NCBI GenBank assembly: GCA_017559045.1
Contig: JAFYTB010000151.1
Location: 1 to 15,461 of the forward strand
DNA from: Eggerthellaceae bacterium
GTDB lineage: Bacteria; Actinomycetota; Coriobacteriia; Coriobacteriales; Eggerthellaceae
Direction: 5' to 3'
Length of the DNA stretch: 15,461 nt
Of this stretch, positions 1 through 6,339 are shown piece by piece. Below the pieces are notes generated by a model. The model made no database searches, had not been told where the DNA came from, and saw nothing but the letters and a program-made list of their open reading frames with translations. Both the position numbers and the translations under genes were made by a program. How positions within the stretch are numbered: the first letter of the stretch is position 1; every line of letters starts with the position of its first letter.

Positions 1-533
1 CCTCTTTGGTTCCGTCGAGGGGCTTGAGGCGCGCTTCGACGCTTCCCATTTCTGCCTTGATTCTTGAGAGCGCAGGTTTGGGCCCGATGGATGAGGCGGC
101 CCGTGATGTCTTCCGCCAGCGCAATACTGAGTGGGCGAAACAGCTGCGCGACCAGGGTGTTTCGGCATTTATGGACTACTGGGAAAACCTCTCGCTTTTC
201 GAGACGCAACGAGAGCTCCCTCAGGCTAAGCGCGATGCGCTGCGTTCTGCTCGTGAGGCGAACGATGCTGAGGCTTTGGCGCGCACTTTCGAAGGAACGG
301 GCCAGCATCATCAGCACTCTGAGCTTGAGACGATTTCGGCTTTGAACACAGCGATCAAAAGCGGCCTTCAGGTGACGTATATCTGCGGTGGGCGAGACCT
401 CAAATATGCTGCTGTTGCCGAGAAGATCGGCCGTGCCTGCCCGGGTGTCAATGTAAGCGAGGTCCCTGCTGTGGGCCATAGCGTTCATCTTGAAAACCCT
501 GAGGCTTTCGTTCGCGCGTGCCTGCGCGCATAG
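1..533 (+). CDS. menH: MenH-type SHCHC synthase, 5'-truncated by window edge
   Basis: C-terminal part of an alpha/beta-hydrolase read in frame from base 3; the true start lies left of the window. The segment SALILESAGLGP matches the strand after the nucleophile elbow in MenH (2-succinyl-6-hydroxy-2,4-cyclohexadiene-1-carboxylate synthase, which eliminates pyruvate from SEPHCHC in menaquinone synthesis). The catalytic aspartate is probably in CGGRDLKY, and the catalytic histidine in VGHSVHLENP, close to the C-terminus as is usual. The Ser codon at 3-5 lines up with the nucleophile, but the residues after it (LVPSRG) do not resemble the usual S-x-G-G, so the active-site serine cannot be confirmed here. 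The neighbours menB and menE-menC support the assignment over a generic hydrolase. A TTG at 6-8 is inside the gene and is not the start. Confidence 0.8.
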   Translation, partial: SLVPSRGLRRASTLPISALILESAGLGPMDEAARDVFRQRNTEWAKQLRDQGVSAFMDYWENLSLFETQRELPQAKRDALRSAREANDAEALARTFEGTGQHHQHSELETISALNTAIKSGLQVTYICGGRDLKYAAVAEKIGRACPGVNVSEVPAVGHSVHLENPEAFVRACLRA

Positions 534-754
534 GCTCTTTACATCTTTTCGCCATCAGGTTTTGTCTGCCTCTAAAGGGCCCAATCGCGATAAAATGACT
601 CCATACGCAGATTAATCGAATCAGGCTTGTCGAAAGGCGAAGGGGACCGCATTCGAGCTTTCATATGCTCGAGTCGAACCTTCTGCCCCATATACCGAAG
701 GCGCCTCGGCGGCGCTTTCGCACCCAGTCTGATTCTGCAACCGAAAGGAAGCCG

Positions 755-1594
755 ATGAGCGAGATCAAGTGGCAGAAGGGCAAGGAATACAAGGAGATCA
801 TCTACGAAACCTACGAGGGAATCGCGAAGATCACCATCAACCGCCCGCATCGCCGTAACGCATTCACGCCGCTGACCAACGCCGAGATGTTCGACGCGTT
901 CACCATCGCACGTGACGATGCCTCCATCGGCGTCATCCTCCTGACCGGCGCCAACCACGGCGGCGCGCACGAGGACGAGGCCTTCTGCTCCGGCGGCGAC
1001 CAGAAGGTTCGCGGCAACGGCGGCTACGTCGGCGAGGACACCATCGCCCGCCTCAACGTGCTCGACCTGCAGCGCCTCATCCGCGTGGTGCCCAAGCCCG
1101 TCATCGCCATGGTGAACGGCTACGCCATCGGCGGCGGCAACATCCTCACCATGGTGTGCGACCTGACCATCGCCGCCGAGACGGCGAAGTTCGGCCAGAC
1201 CGGCCCCAAGGTGGGCAGCTTCGATGCCGGCTACGGCTCCGGCCTGCTCGCCGCGATGGTCGGCCAGAAGAAGGCCCGCGAGATCTGGTTCCTCTGCCGC
1301 CAGTACAGCGCGCAGGAGGCACTCGACATGGGCCTCATCAACAAGGTCGTTCCCTTCGACGAGCTCGAGGCCGAGTGCGTCGCATGGGCCAAGGAGATCA
1401 TGCAGATGAGCCCGACGGCCATCCGCTTCATCAAGGCGTCCCTCAACGCCGCAACCGACGGACTCGCCGGCCTGCAGCAGCTCGGCGGCGACGCCACCAT
1501 GCTGTTCTACACCACCGACGAGGCGAAGGAAGGCCGCGACGCGTTCAAGGAGAAGCGCCAGCCCGACTTCCAGCAGTTCCCGAAATTCCCGTAG
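755..1594 (+). CDS. menB: 1,4-dihydroxy-2-naphthoyl-CoA synthase (MenB)
   Basis: Crotonase-fold enzyme of 279 residues that closes the second ring of the naphthoquinone, converting O-succinylbenzoyl-CoA to DHNA-CoA in the cytoplasm. Family hallmarks are AFCSGGDQKVRG (about residues 77-87, oxyanion-hole region), NGYAIGGG (121-128), FGQTGPKVGSFDAGYG (146-161), and a C-terminal KEKRQPDF tail. Gly150 in QTG is the residue that marks the bicarbonate-dependent class of MenB; the other class has Asp there. The ATG at 755 is preferred over the upstream in-frame ATG at 665 because AAAGGA lies about 5 nt upstream and the family's N-terminus (IKWQKGKEY) begins there. A -10-like TAAAAT sits at 591-596 without a convincing -35. 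The gene is dominated by C-ending codons, unlike menH and menE-menC beside it. Confidence 0.96.
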   Translation: MSEIKWQKGKEYKEIIYETYEGIAKITINRPHRRNAFTPLTNAEMFDAFTIARDDASIGVILLTGANHGGAHEDEAFCSGGDQKVRGNGGYVGEDTIARLNVLDLQRLIRVVPKPVIAMVNGYAIGGGNILTMVCDLTIAAETAKFGQTGPKVGSFDAGYGSGLLAAMVGQKKAREIWFLCRQYSAQEALDMGLINKVVPFDELEAECVAWAKEIMQMSPTAIRFIKASLNAATDGLAGLQQLGGDATMLFYTTDEAKEGRDAFKEKRQPDFQQFPKFP

Positions 1595-1602
1595 GAGCTT
1601 GC

Positions 1603-1625
1603 GGACGCTTCTTGACGAAGCGTCC
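1603..1625 (+). other. Perfect intercistronic stem-loop between menB and menE-menC
   Basis: GGACGCTTC (1603-1611) and GAAGCGTCC (1617-1625) form a perfect 9-bp stem with a 5-nt loop TTGAC, beginning 8 nt after the menB stop. No T-tract follows (ATACGATTAG), so it is a poor rho-independent terminator. It could act as a 3'-end stabiliser or partial attenuator that sets more menB than menE-menC message; that role is inference. Confidence 0.7.
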
Positions 1626-1678
1626 ATACGATTAGCCTCGTTTGGAAAACTCGCAGATGAGAGGCGCAGAAGCTTCCC

Positions 1679-4609
1679 ATGATCGACATCTTCGAAAGCA
1701 CCGCGCGCATGTACCCCAACAGGGTCTTTTTCACGTGCGTCGATGCATCGGGTTCGGAGACTGTCTATACGTACCGAGTTGCTCGCTTGAAGGCGTCGGC
1801 GCTTGCGCGGCGCCTGCGTGATACGGGAGTGCGTGAGGGCGATTATGTCGTTGTCGATCTGCCGAACTGTGCAGCCTTCGTGTTGTTGGCGCTTGCGGCT
1901 GGGTACGGATCCTTTACCTTGGCCCTGATTAACAACAGGCTTTCGGCGGCTGAGAAGAAATCGCGTCTTGCTGAGCTTGAGAATTGCGGAAAGCGCATAG
2001 GCGCCCATATCGGTGCCAGCGAAGCTGCGCGTCTGATCGATTGGGTGGATTCGTTTCTTGCGTCGGGAGACACCCAGGATGGCAAAAGCGAGCAGGTTTC
2101 TTCCCGTGGATTCGAAACGGGCAAGCCTTCGCTTTTCGGCGGCGCTCGATCGGCTGGATTCGGAAAATTTTCTGGCTCCAATGCCGCCTCGAGGGCTCAT
2201 CAGCGAGGAAACGCGGAGTTCGTATTACGTCAGAAGCGCCATCGTCCCATCATGGGTGCGCGCGAGGATGCTCTGAGCGAAACGATTCATTTTGCCGAAC
2301 GCGAGGCTCATCTGTTCGATATCGGGCGCAGCGCGTTGGTTATGTTCACCTCTGGCACGACGGGCAAGCCCAAGGCGGTTCAGCTTACGTGGTATCAGCT
2401 AGCCTCTTCTGCTCAAGCGGCAAATCGGGCTCTCGGTGCGGAAGCGGGCTTTTGGCAGGCCAGCCTTCCCTTGTACCACGTGGGCGGTTTTCAGATTGTG
2501 GTGCGCAGTGTTCAGGCGCGCCGACCCTTCGTTTTATATGAGCGCTTCGATGCGCAGCGTATTCTGCGCGATGCCTCGCGCTTTGGGGCTACGCATCTTT
2601 CCGTGGTCGACAAGATGCTTCAGGATTTGCTTGCGGTCGATGAGCTTGGGGCTTTGAGTTCCTACCGCTGCATCTTGCTTGGCGGTGGCCCGCTCAACGA
2701 TCAGACACTTGAGCGTGCGGTGGATGCGAAGGCGCGCGTCTATGCGAGCTATGGCATGACCGAAACCTCGAGCATGATTGCGAGCTCACTGGTTGAAGAC
2801 GGCTTTCAAGATCGAAGGGTGGGCGTCGGACTTCGCCTTGCTCCTGGCTATGAGGCACGTATCGTTGATCCCGATGCGAACGGCTTTGGTCGTTTGGCCG
2901 TCAGGGGGCCGGGCGTGTTTTCTGGCTATCTCAATGCGCGCGCGGCACGCACCATCGACGGCTATTTCCTGACAGGTGATACCGCAGCCCTTGAGGATGG
3001 AAATCTCATCCTGCGTGAGCGTACGGGCGATATGTTCATCTCGGGTGGCGAAAATGTGTATCCCGCCGAGATCGCCGCGGTGCTTCGCCGCATTCCCGGC
3101 ATTGCCGAGGCGCACGTGTTTGGCGTGGCTGATCCCAAATGGGGTAGGCGACCGGTCGCCATTGTCGAGCGCGCACCGTTGAGCTCGCTGGCGGCGGGAC
3201 CGCGCTTGGCTGCTCCTGAAGTTCGCGATCAGCTTGCCGAATCGCTTTCGAAGCTCAACATGCCCGAATATATCTGCTTCGTTGACGAAATGCCCCGATC
3301 TGGCATTGGCAAGACCGATCGTGCGGCGACGGAACTCCTGTTTGAGCAGCGCATTCAGGTGGAGCGCGTCATTCTCCATCGTTTCCGCTTGCCCTTTACC
3401 AAGCCTTTCAAAACCGCGAAGGAGACCTTGACTCATCGCGAAGGCATTGTCGTGGAGATTGTCGACCACGAGGGGCGCCGCGGTTTGGGAGAGTGCGTTT
3501 CCTTCGAGACTGATTGGTATTTGCCTGAAACGCTTGATCAGGATTGGCCCGCCCTCGAGAACATCATCGCACCTTTGGTGAAGTCGGAAGCTTTCCTGCA
3601 TCCTCGCGAGGTGAGCAGGCTGCTTTCGTCGGTTCCGGAGCTGGCTGCGCTGCCTATGGCCTGCGCTGCTGTGGAAAATGCAGTGTGGGATCTGTATGGC
3701 CACATCGTCGGCCAGCCTCTTTGGCAGTTGCTTCGCGATGAGTACGCGAGGGTTGAACAGTGCATGCTGAATGATCTCAGCGCACTTTCCGACGCCGGGA
3801 TCGTTCGTCTTGTGGGTCGCAAACACACCACGTCGGCTTTGGTTACTGGGGAAAGAGCTATGGTTCCAGCTGGAGCGGTTGTGGCCATTGGGAAGCCGGG
3901 AGAGGTGCTTGAATCTGCGCGTGCATGCGTCGCTTCGGGCTACCGTCGCGTGAAGCTGAAGCTGTCGCCTGGCCAAGGCGTAGGTTGCGTGAGGGTTATT
4001 CGAAATGCTTTTCCGCAGCTGCTTGTCACGTTGGATGCGAACCAGAGTTTCTCGATGCATCGGGCGAGCGAATTGCAGGAGCTTGATCGTCTTGACGTGG
4101 GCTGGATCGAAGAGCCTTTGGCGGCGCCGTGGGGAATGCCTTCGGTTGGCCGTCCTGCATTTGAGAGGCTGGCGCGCTTCCAGGACGACATTGCCACTCC
4201 GATCTGCGTCGATGAGTCATATGTGAATGCTGAGCAGGCGCTTGAGATGTTGGGTTTCGAAGAGCTGCGCTGCATCTGCGTCAAGATCGGCAAGTTCGGC
4301 GGTGCTCAGCCTGCGTTGGAGTTTGTCTGTCTGGCTCAGTTGCTCGGACGCGAGGTTTGGATGGGCGGCATGTACGATACGGGCGTTTCGAAGCGCCTGC
4401 ATGCTGCGTTCCAGGCGCTGCCCGGTCTTGTTGTCCCCGGCGACATCGGATCGACGTCTCGTTACTTTGCGCACGACATTACGCTTCCTTCTTATGAGAC
4501 CAGCCATGGCTACGTTGCCCTCAACTCCTATGGCTTTGAGACCGGTCTCGGTTGCTCGCTTAATAAGGAGATTCTCAAGCAGGTGCGCATTTCCCGTTGT
4601 GAGATTTAG
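1679..4609 (+). CDS. Bifunctional MenE-MenC: O-succinylbenzoate-CoA ligase fused to O-succinylbenzoate synthase
   Basis: A 976-residue fusion of two menaquinone enzymes acting in sequence. Residues 1 to about 557 are an AMP-forming acyl-CoA ligase: P-loop MFTSGTTGKPK (222-232), adenylate motif TGD with Asp434, GDMFISGGENVYPAE, and the C-terminal catalytic lysine K545 in SGIGKTDRAA. From about residue 558 an enolase-superfamily OSB synthase follows: lysines K761 (VKLK) and K869 (VKIGKFGG), and metal ligands D786 (LDAN), E811/E812 (WIEEPL) and D845 (CVDES). All expected catalytic residues of both halves are present. MenC makes OSB and MenE activates it, so the fusion reverses pathway order. Two oddities are a long variable linker (about 125-215) in MenE and an insertion of about 35 residues (about 690-725) in MenC. 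The ribosome site is weak (GAGAGG, about 14 nt upstream). A 6-bp hairpin without a T-tract (4677-4693) lies downstream; no firm terminator was seen. Confidence 0.93.
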   Translation: MIDIFESTARMYPNRVFFTCVDASGSETVYTYRVARLKASALARRLRDTGVREGDYVVVDLPNCAAFVLLALAAGYGSFTLALINNRLSAAEKKSRLAELENCGKRIGAHIGASEAARLIDWVDSFLASGDTQDGKSEQVSSRGFETGKPSLFGGARSAGFGKFSGSNAASRAHQRGNAEFVLRQKRHRPIMGAREDALSETIHFAEREAHLFDIGRSALVMFTSGTTGKPKAVQLTWYQLASSAQAANRALGAEAGFWQASLPLYHVGGFQIVVRSVQARRPFVLYERFDAQRILRDASRFGATHLSVVDKMLQDLLAVDELGALSSYRCILLGGGPLNDQTLERAVDAKARVYASYGMTETSSMIASSLVEDGFQDRRVGVGLRLAPGYEARIVDPDANGFGRLAVRGPGVFSGYLNARAARTIDGYFLTGDTAALEDGNLILRERTGDMFISGGENVYPAEIAAVLRRIPGIAEAHVFGVADPKWGRRPVAIVERAPLSSLAAGPRLAAPEVRDQLAESLSKLNMPEYICFVDEMPRSGIGKTDRAATELLFEQRIQVERVILHRFRLPFTKPFKTAKETLTHREGIVVEIVDHEGRRGLGECVSFETDWYLPETLDQDWPALENIIAPLVKSEAFLHPREVSRLLSSVPELAALPMACAAVENAVWDLYGHIVGQPLWQLLRDEYARVEQCMLNDLSALSDAGIVRLVGRKHTTSALVTGERAMVPAGAVVAIGKPGEVLESARACVASGYRRVKLKLSPGQGVGCVRVIRNAFPQLLVTLDANQSFSMHRASELQELDRLDVGWIEEPLAAPWGMPSVGRPAFERLARFQDDIATPICVDESYVNAEQALEMLGFEELRCICVKIGKFGGAQPALEFVCLAQLLGREVWMGGMYDTGVSKRLHAAFQALPGLVVPGDIGSTSRYFAHDITLPSYETSHGYVALNSYGFETGLGCSLNKEILKQVRISRCEI

Positions 4610-4747
4610 AGGCTGGGACCTCCTTCTTTCTTATTGCGAAGACGCTGATGTTCCTCGACCTCTGCCGCCTCATTGACGAATCGATGAGATTCGGTGAAGG
4701 TTTAATGCTGGGTTGTTCAATCAGGTATGATTGAAAACTGCAAATTA

Positions 4748-4846
4748 GTCGAGGGTTATCATCGATAGAACGATGACCATGGTGCGTAAGGAGTCGCACT
4801 AATATCCGCTGCGCTTAAGCCAGCGCGTCTGATCAATACCCTCGGC
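4748..4846 (+). promoter_or_regulatory. Candidate structured leader RNA (four-way junction) of the CNNM/CBS gene
   Basis: The closing stem pairs 4748-4756 (GTCGAGGGT) with 4838-4846 (ACCCTCGGC), 9 bp with one U-G. It encloses three hairpins: 4759-4764 with 4771-4776 (6 bp, loop ATAGAA), 4780-4786 with 4795-4801 (7 bp, one U-G, loop TAAGGAGT), and 4807-4814 with 4819-4825 (7 bp, one bulged C, loop TTAA). The structure ends 7 nt before the Shine-Dalgarno of the downstream gene, and a -10-like TATGAT (4726-4731) would start transcription just before it. It is not a tRNA: there is no T-loop TTCGA, no D-loop GG and no fitting anticodon arm. I matched it to no known riboswitch class. Pairings were found by eye, without energy calculation. 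Confidence 0.5.
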
Positions 4847-4853
4847 GCATATG

Positions 4854-4859
4854 AGGAGG
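4854..4859 (+). promoter_or_regulatory. Shine-Dalgarno AGGAGG with unusually long spacer
   Basis: A full AGGAGG precedes the ATG at 4873 by 13 nt, longer than the usual 5-9. No closer in-frame start is possible: the upstream in-frame codons reach a stop TGA at 4852-4854. The spacer plus start codon is the near-perfect palindrome TTAAGC-G-GCTTAA (4861-4873), which includes the A of the ATG. Confidence 0.7.
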
Positions 4860-4872
4860 TTTAAGCGGCTTA

Positions 4873-6189
4873 ATGGATATTGCGATAAGTCTCGTGCTCG
4901 TCGTCGCGTTCCTTCTGATGAACGCATTCTTCGTGGTGGCAGAGTTCTCTCTGGTTCGTGTGCGTAAGTCCCAAATCGAAATTGCGATCGATGAGGGAAA
5001 GAAGGGCGCCAAGAACGCTAAGACCATCACGGACAATATCAACGCTTATCTTTCCGCATGTCAGCTTGGCATTACGCTTGCCTCGCTGGCGCTTGGCTTT
5101 TTGGGCGAGCCGGCTTTCTCGGCGCTTATTCACCCCGTGCTTTCGATGATGGGTCTTTCCGATGCGCTGATTTCCGCTATCGCCATCGCCTTTGGCTACA
5201 TCGTTATGACCACGCTTCATGTGGTTATCGGCGAGCTTATTCCGAAGTCTTTCGCCATCTTCTCCACTGAGAAGTATGCTCTGTTTTCGGCGACGCCGCT
5301 TCTCATCTTCTACAAGGTTACGTATCCCATCATGTGGATCTTCAACGGCATCACCAATTTTGTGGTGAGGCTGTTCGGTCATGATCCGGCCAATGAGCAC
5401 GAGATCTATACGGGCGACGAAATCAAGCTGCTCATCGACGAGAGCACCGAGGGTGGCCTTATCGACGAGGATGCAAACGAGATCGTCGACAACGTGTTCG
5501 ACATGGGCGAGAAGGATGCGTGCGCCATCATGACGCCGCGCATTGACATGGTGTGTCTCGATACCGAGGACTCCCTTGAGGAGAACCTCGACATCATTCG
5601 CCAGTACAAGTACACGCGCTATCCCGTATGTCGCGGTAGCAAGGACTACATCGTGGGCTTTGTGCACATCAAGGATCTGTATGACCTTGGACCCAATGCG
5701 CCTATGGAGCAGTGGCCCATCCGCGATATTCCTGCCGTTCCGGAAACAGCTCCCATGATGAAGGTGCTTGAGGTCATGCAGGACCATCGCACCGAGATTA
5801 CTGCCGTGGTTGATGAGCATGGCGGAACGGCTGGATTCGTGACCATGAGCGACATCATGGAACAGATCGTCGGACGTATTGACGACGAGTACATGCACGA
5901 AGCCGACAACGAGGTTGTCACGCTTGCTGATGGTAGCCTGCTTATTGACGGCAGCTTACCCGTTGGCGAGATCGAGGACCTCATTGGTTTTGAGCCTGAG
6001 GAAGTCGAGGAGTGCGAGACGGCGGGTGGCTTGCTGCTGGCGCTGTTCGATCGTATTCCGAAGGCGGGCGATATGGTTACGGCTGATCACCCCAAGGCTA
6101 CTGCGGTCTTTACGGTCATGGACATGGATCGCCACCGCATCGATAAGATCCGTATCGAAGTGATCCACAAAGAGGCTGCTGGCGAATAA
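4873..6189 (+). CDS. CNNM/DUF21-CBS-CorC_HlyC family membrane protein
   Basis: A 438-residue member of the HlyC/CorC (CNNM) family, often linked to Mg2+ or other divalent-cation efflux or homeostasis and often mis-labelled 'hemolysin'. An N-terminal DUF21/CNNM membrane domain (about 1-170) has helices at about 3-24, 62-80, 97-118 and 135-160, with the conserved LGITLASLALGFLGEP (65-80) and GELIPKS (120-126). A cytoplasmic CBS pair (about 217-345) contains IMTPRIDM and the repeat around VVDEHGGTAGFVTMSDI. A CorC_HlyC domain closes the protein (about 355-435). Length and domain order are normal. It appears monocistronic, preceded by a candidate structured leader and followed by a strong hairpin. 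Transport substrate cannot be read from the sequence. Confidence 0.93.
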   Translation: MDIAISLVLVVAFLLMNAFFVVAEFSLVRVRKSQIEIAIDEGKKGAKNAKTITDNINAYLSACQLGITLASLALGFLGEPAFSALIHPVLSMMGLSDALISAIAIAFGYIVMTTLHVVIGELIPKSFAIFSTEKYALFSATPLLIFYKVTYPIMWIFNGITNFVVRLFGHDPANEHEIYTGDEIKLLIDESTEGGLIDEDANEIVDNVFDMGEKDACAIMTPRIDMVCLDTEDSLEENLDIIRQYKYTRYPVCRGSKDYIVGFVHIKDLYDLGPNAPMEQWPIRDIPAVPETAPMMKVLEVMQDHRTEITAVVDEHGGTAGFVTMSDIMEQIVGRIDDEYMHEADNEVVTLADGSLLIDGSLPVGEIEDLIGFEPEEVEECETAGGLLLALFDRIPKAGDMVTADHPKATAVFTVMDMDRHRIDKIRIEVIHKEAAGE

Positions 6190-6218
6190 AGCACCTGCTT
6201 AAACGAATCATGTTATTG

Positions 6219-6244
6219 AACGGCCTGCGATTTCGCAGGCCGTT
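6219..6244. terminator. Hairpin terminator shared by convergent genes
   Basis: AACGGCCTGCG (6219-6229) pairs perfectly with CGCAGGCCGTT (6234-6244), 11 bp around the tetraloop ATTT, 30 nt after the CNNM gene stop. The downstream T-tract is weak (TTGCATTGTGT) on the plus strand. The minus-strand phosphatase gene ends at 6340 and runs toward it, so it may serve both directions. Confidence 0.75.
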
Positions 6245-6273
6245 GCATTGTGTCCTATGAGATTACAGTTTGC

Positions 6274-6327
6274 GAAGTGGTGCGAAGTTAAGAAGTGGCT
6301 CGAAGCTACGAGGTGGCTCGAAGCCAA
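6274..6327. repeat. Three tandem imperfect 18-bp repeats
   Basis: Units 6274-6291, 6292-6309 and 6310-6327 follow the consensus GAAGTGGCTCGAAGCTAA with a few differences each. They lie between the CNNM terminator and the 3' end of the minus-strand phosphatase gene. The unit length is a multiple of three and the plus strand reads openly through it (K-W-L-E-A / R-W-L-E-A), but no ribosome site or conserved protein supports a gene here. Confidence 0.8.
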
Positions 6328-6339
6328 GCCCAGCCGGTT

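Noticed and set aside
572..2200. 542-codon open frame on the minus strand opposite menB and the start of menE-menC
   Set aside because: Shadow of the GC-rich coding strand; low-complexity Leu/Ala/Val/His content and no motif, while the plus strand encodes recognised enzymes.
4673..4706. TTGACG (4673) and TTTAAT (4701) as a promoter pair
   Set aside because: Spacer of 22 nt is too long for a standard sigma-A promoter; TATGAT at 4726-4731 fits the leader position better but lacks a good -35.
4773..4802. Nine-codon leader ORF (MTMVRKESH) in the structured leader
   Set aside because: No Shine-Dalgarno at a usable distance, and the codons lie inside two hairpins; more likely chance.
4748..4846. 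tRNA-like layout (7-bp core end stem and three arms)
   Set aside because: No TTCGA T-loop, no GG in the first loop, wrong arm lengths and an 8-nt middle loop; not a tRNA.
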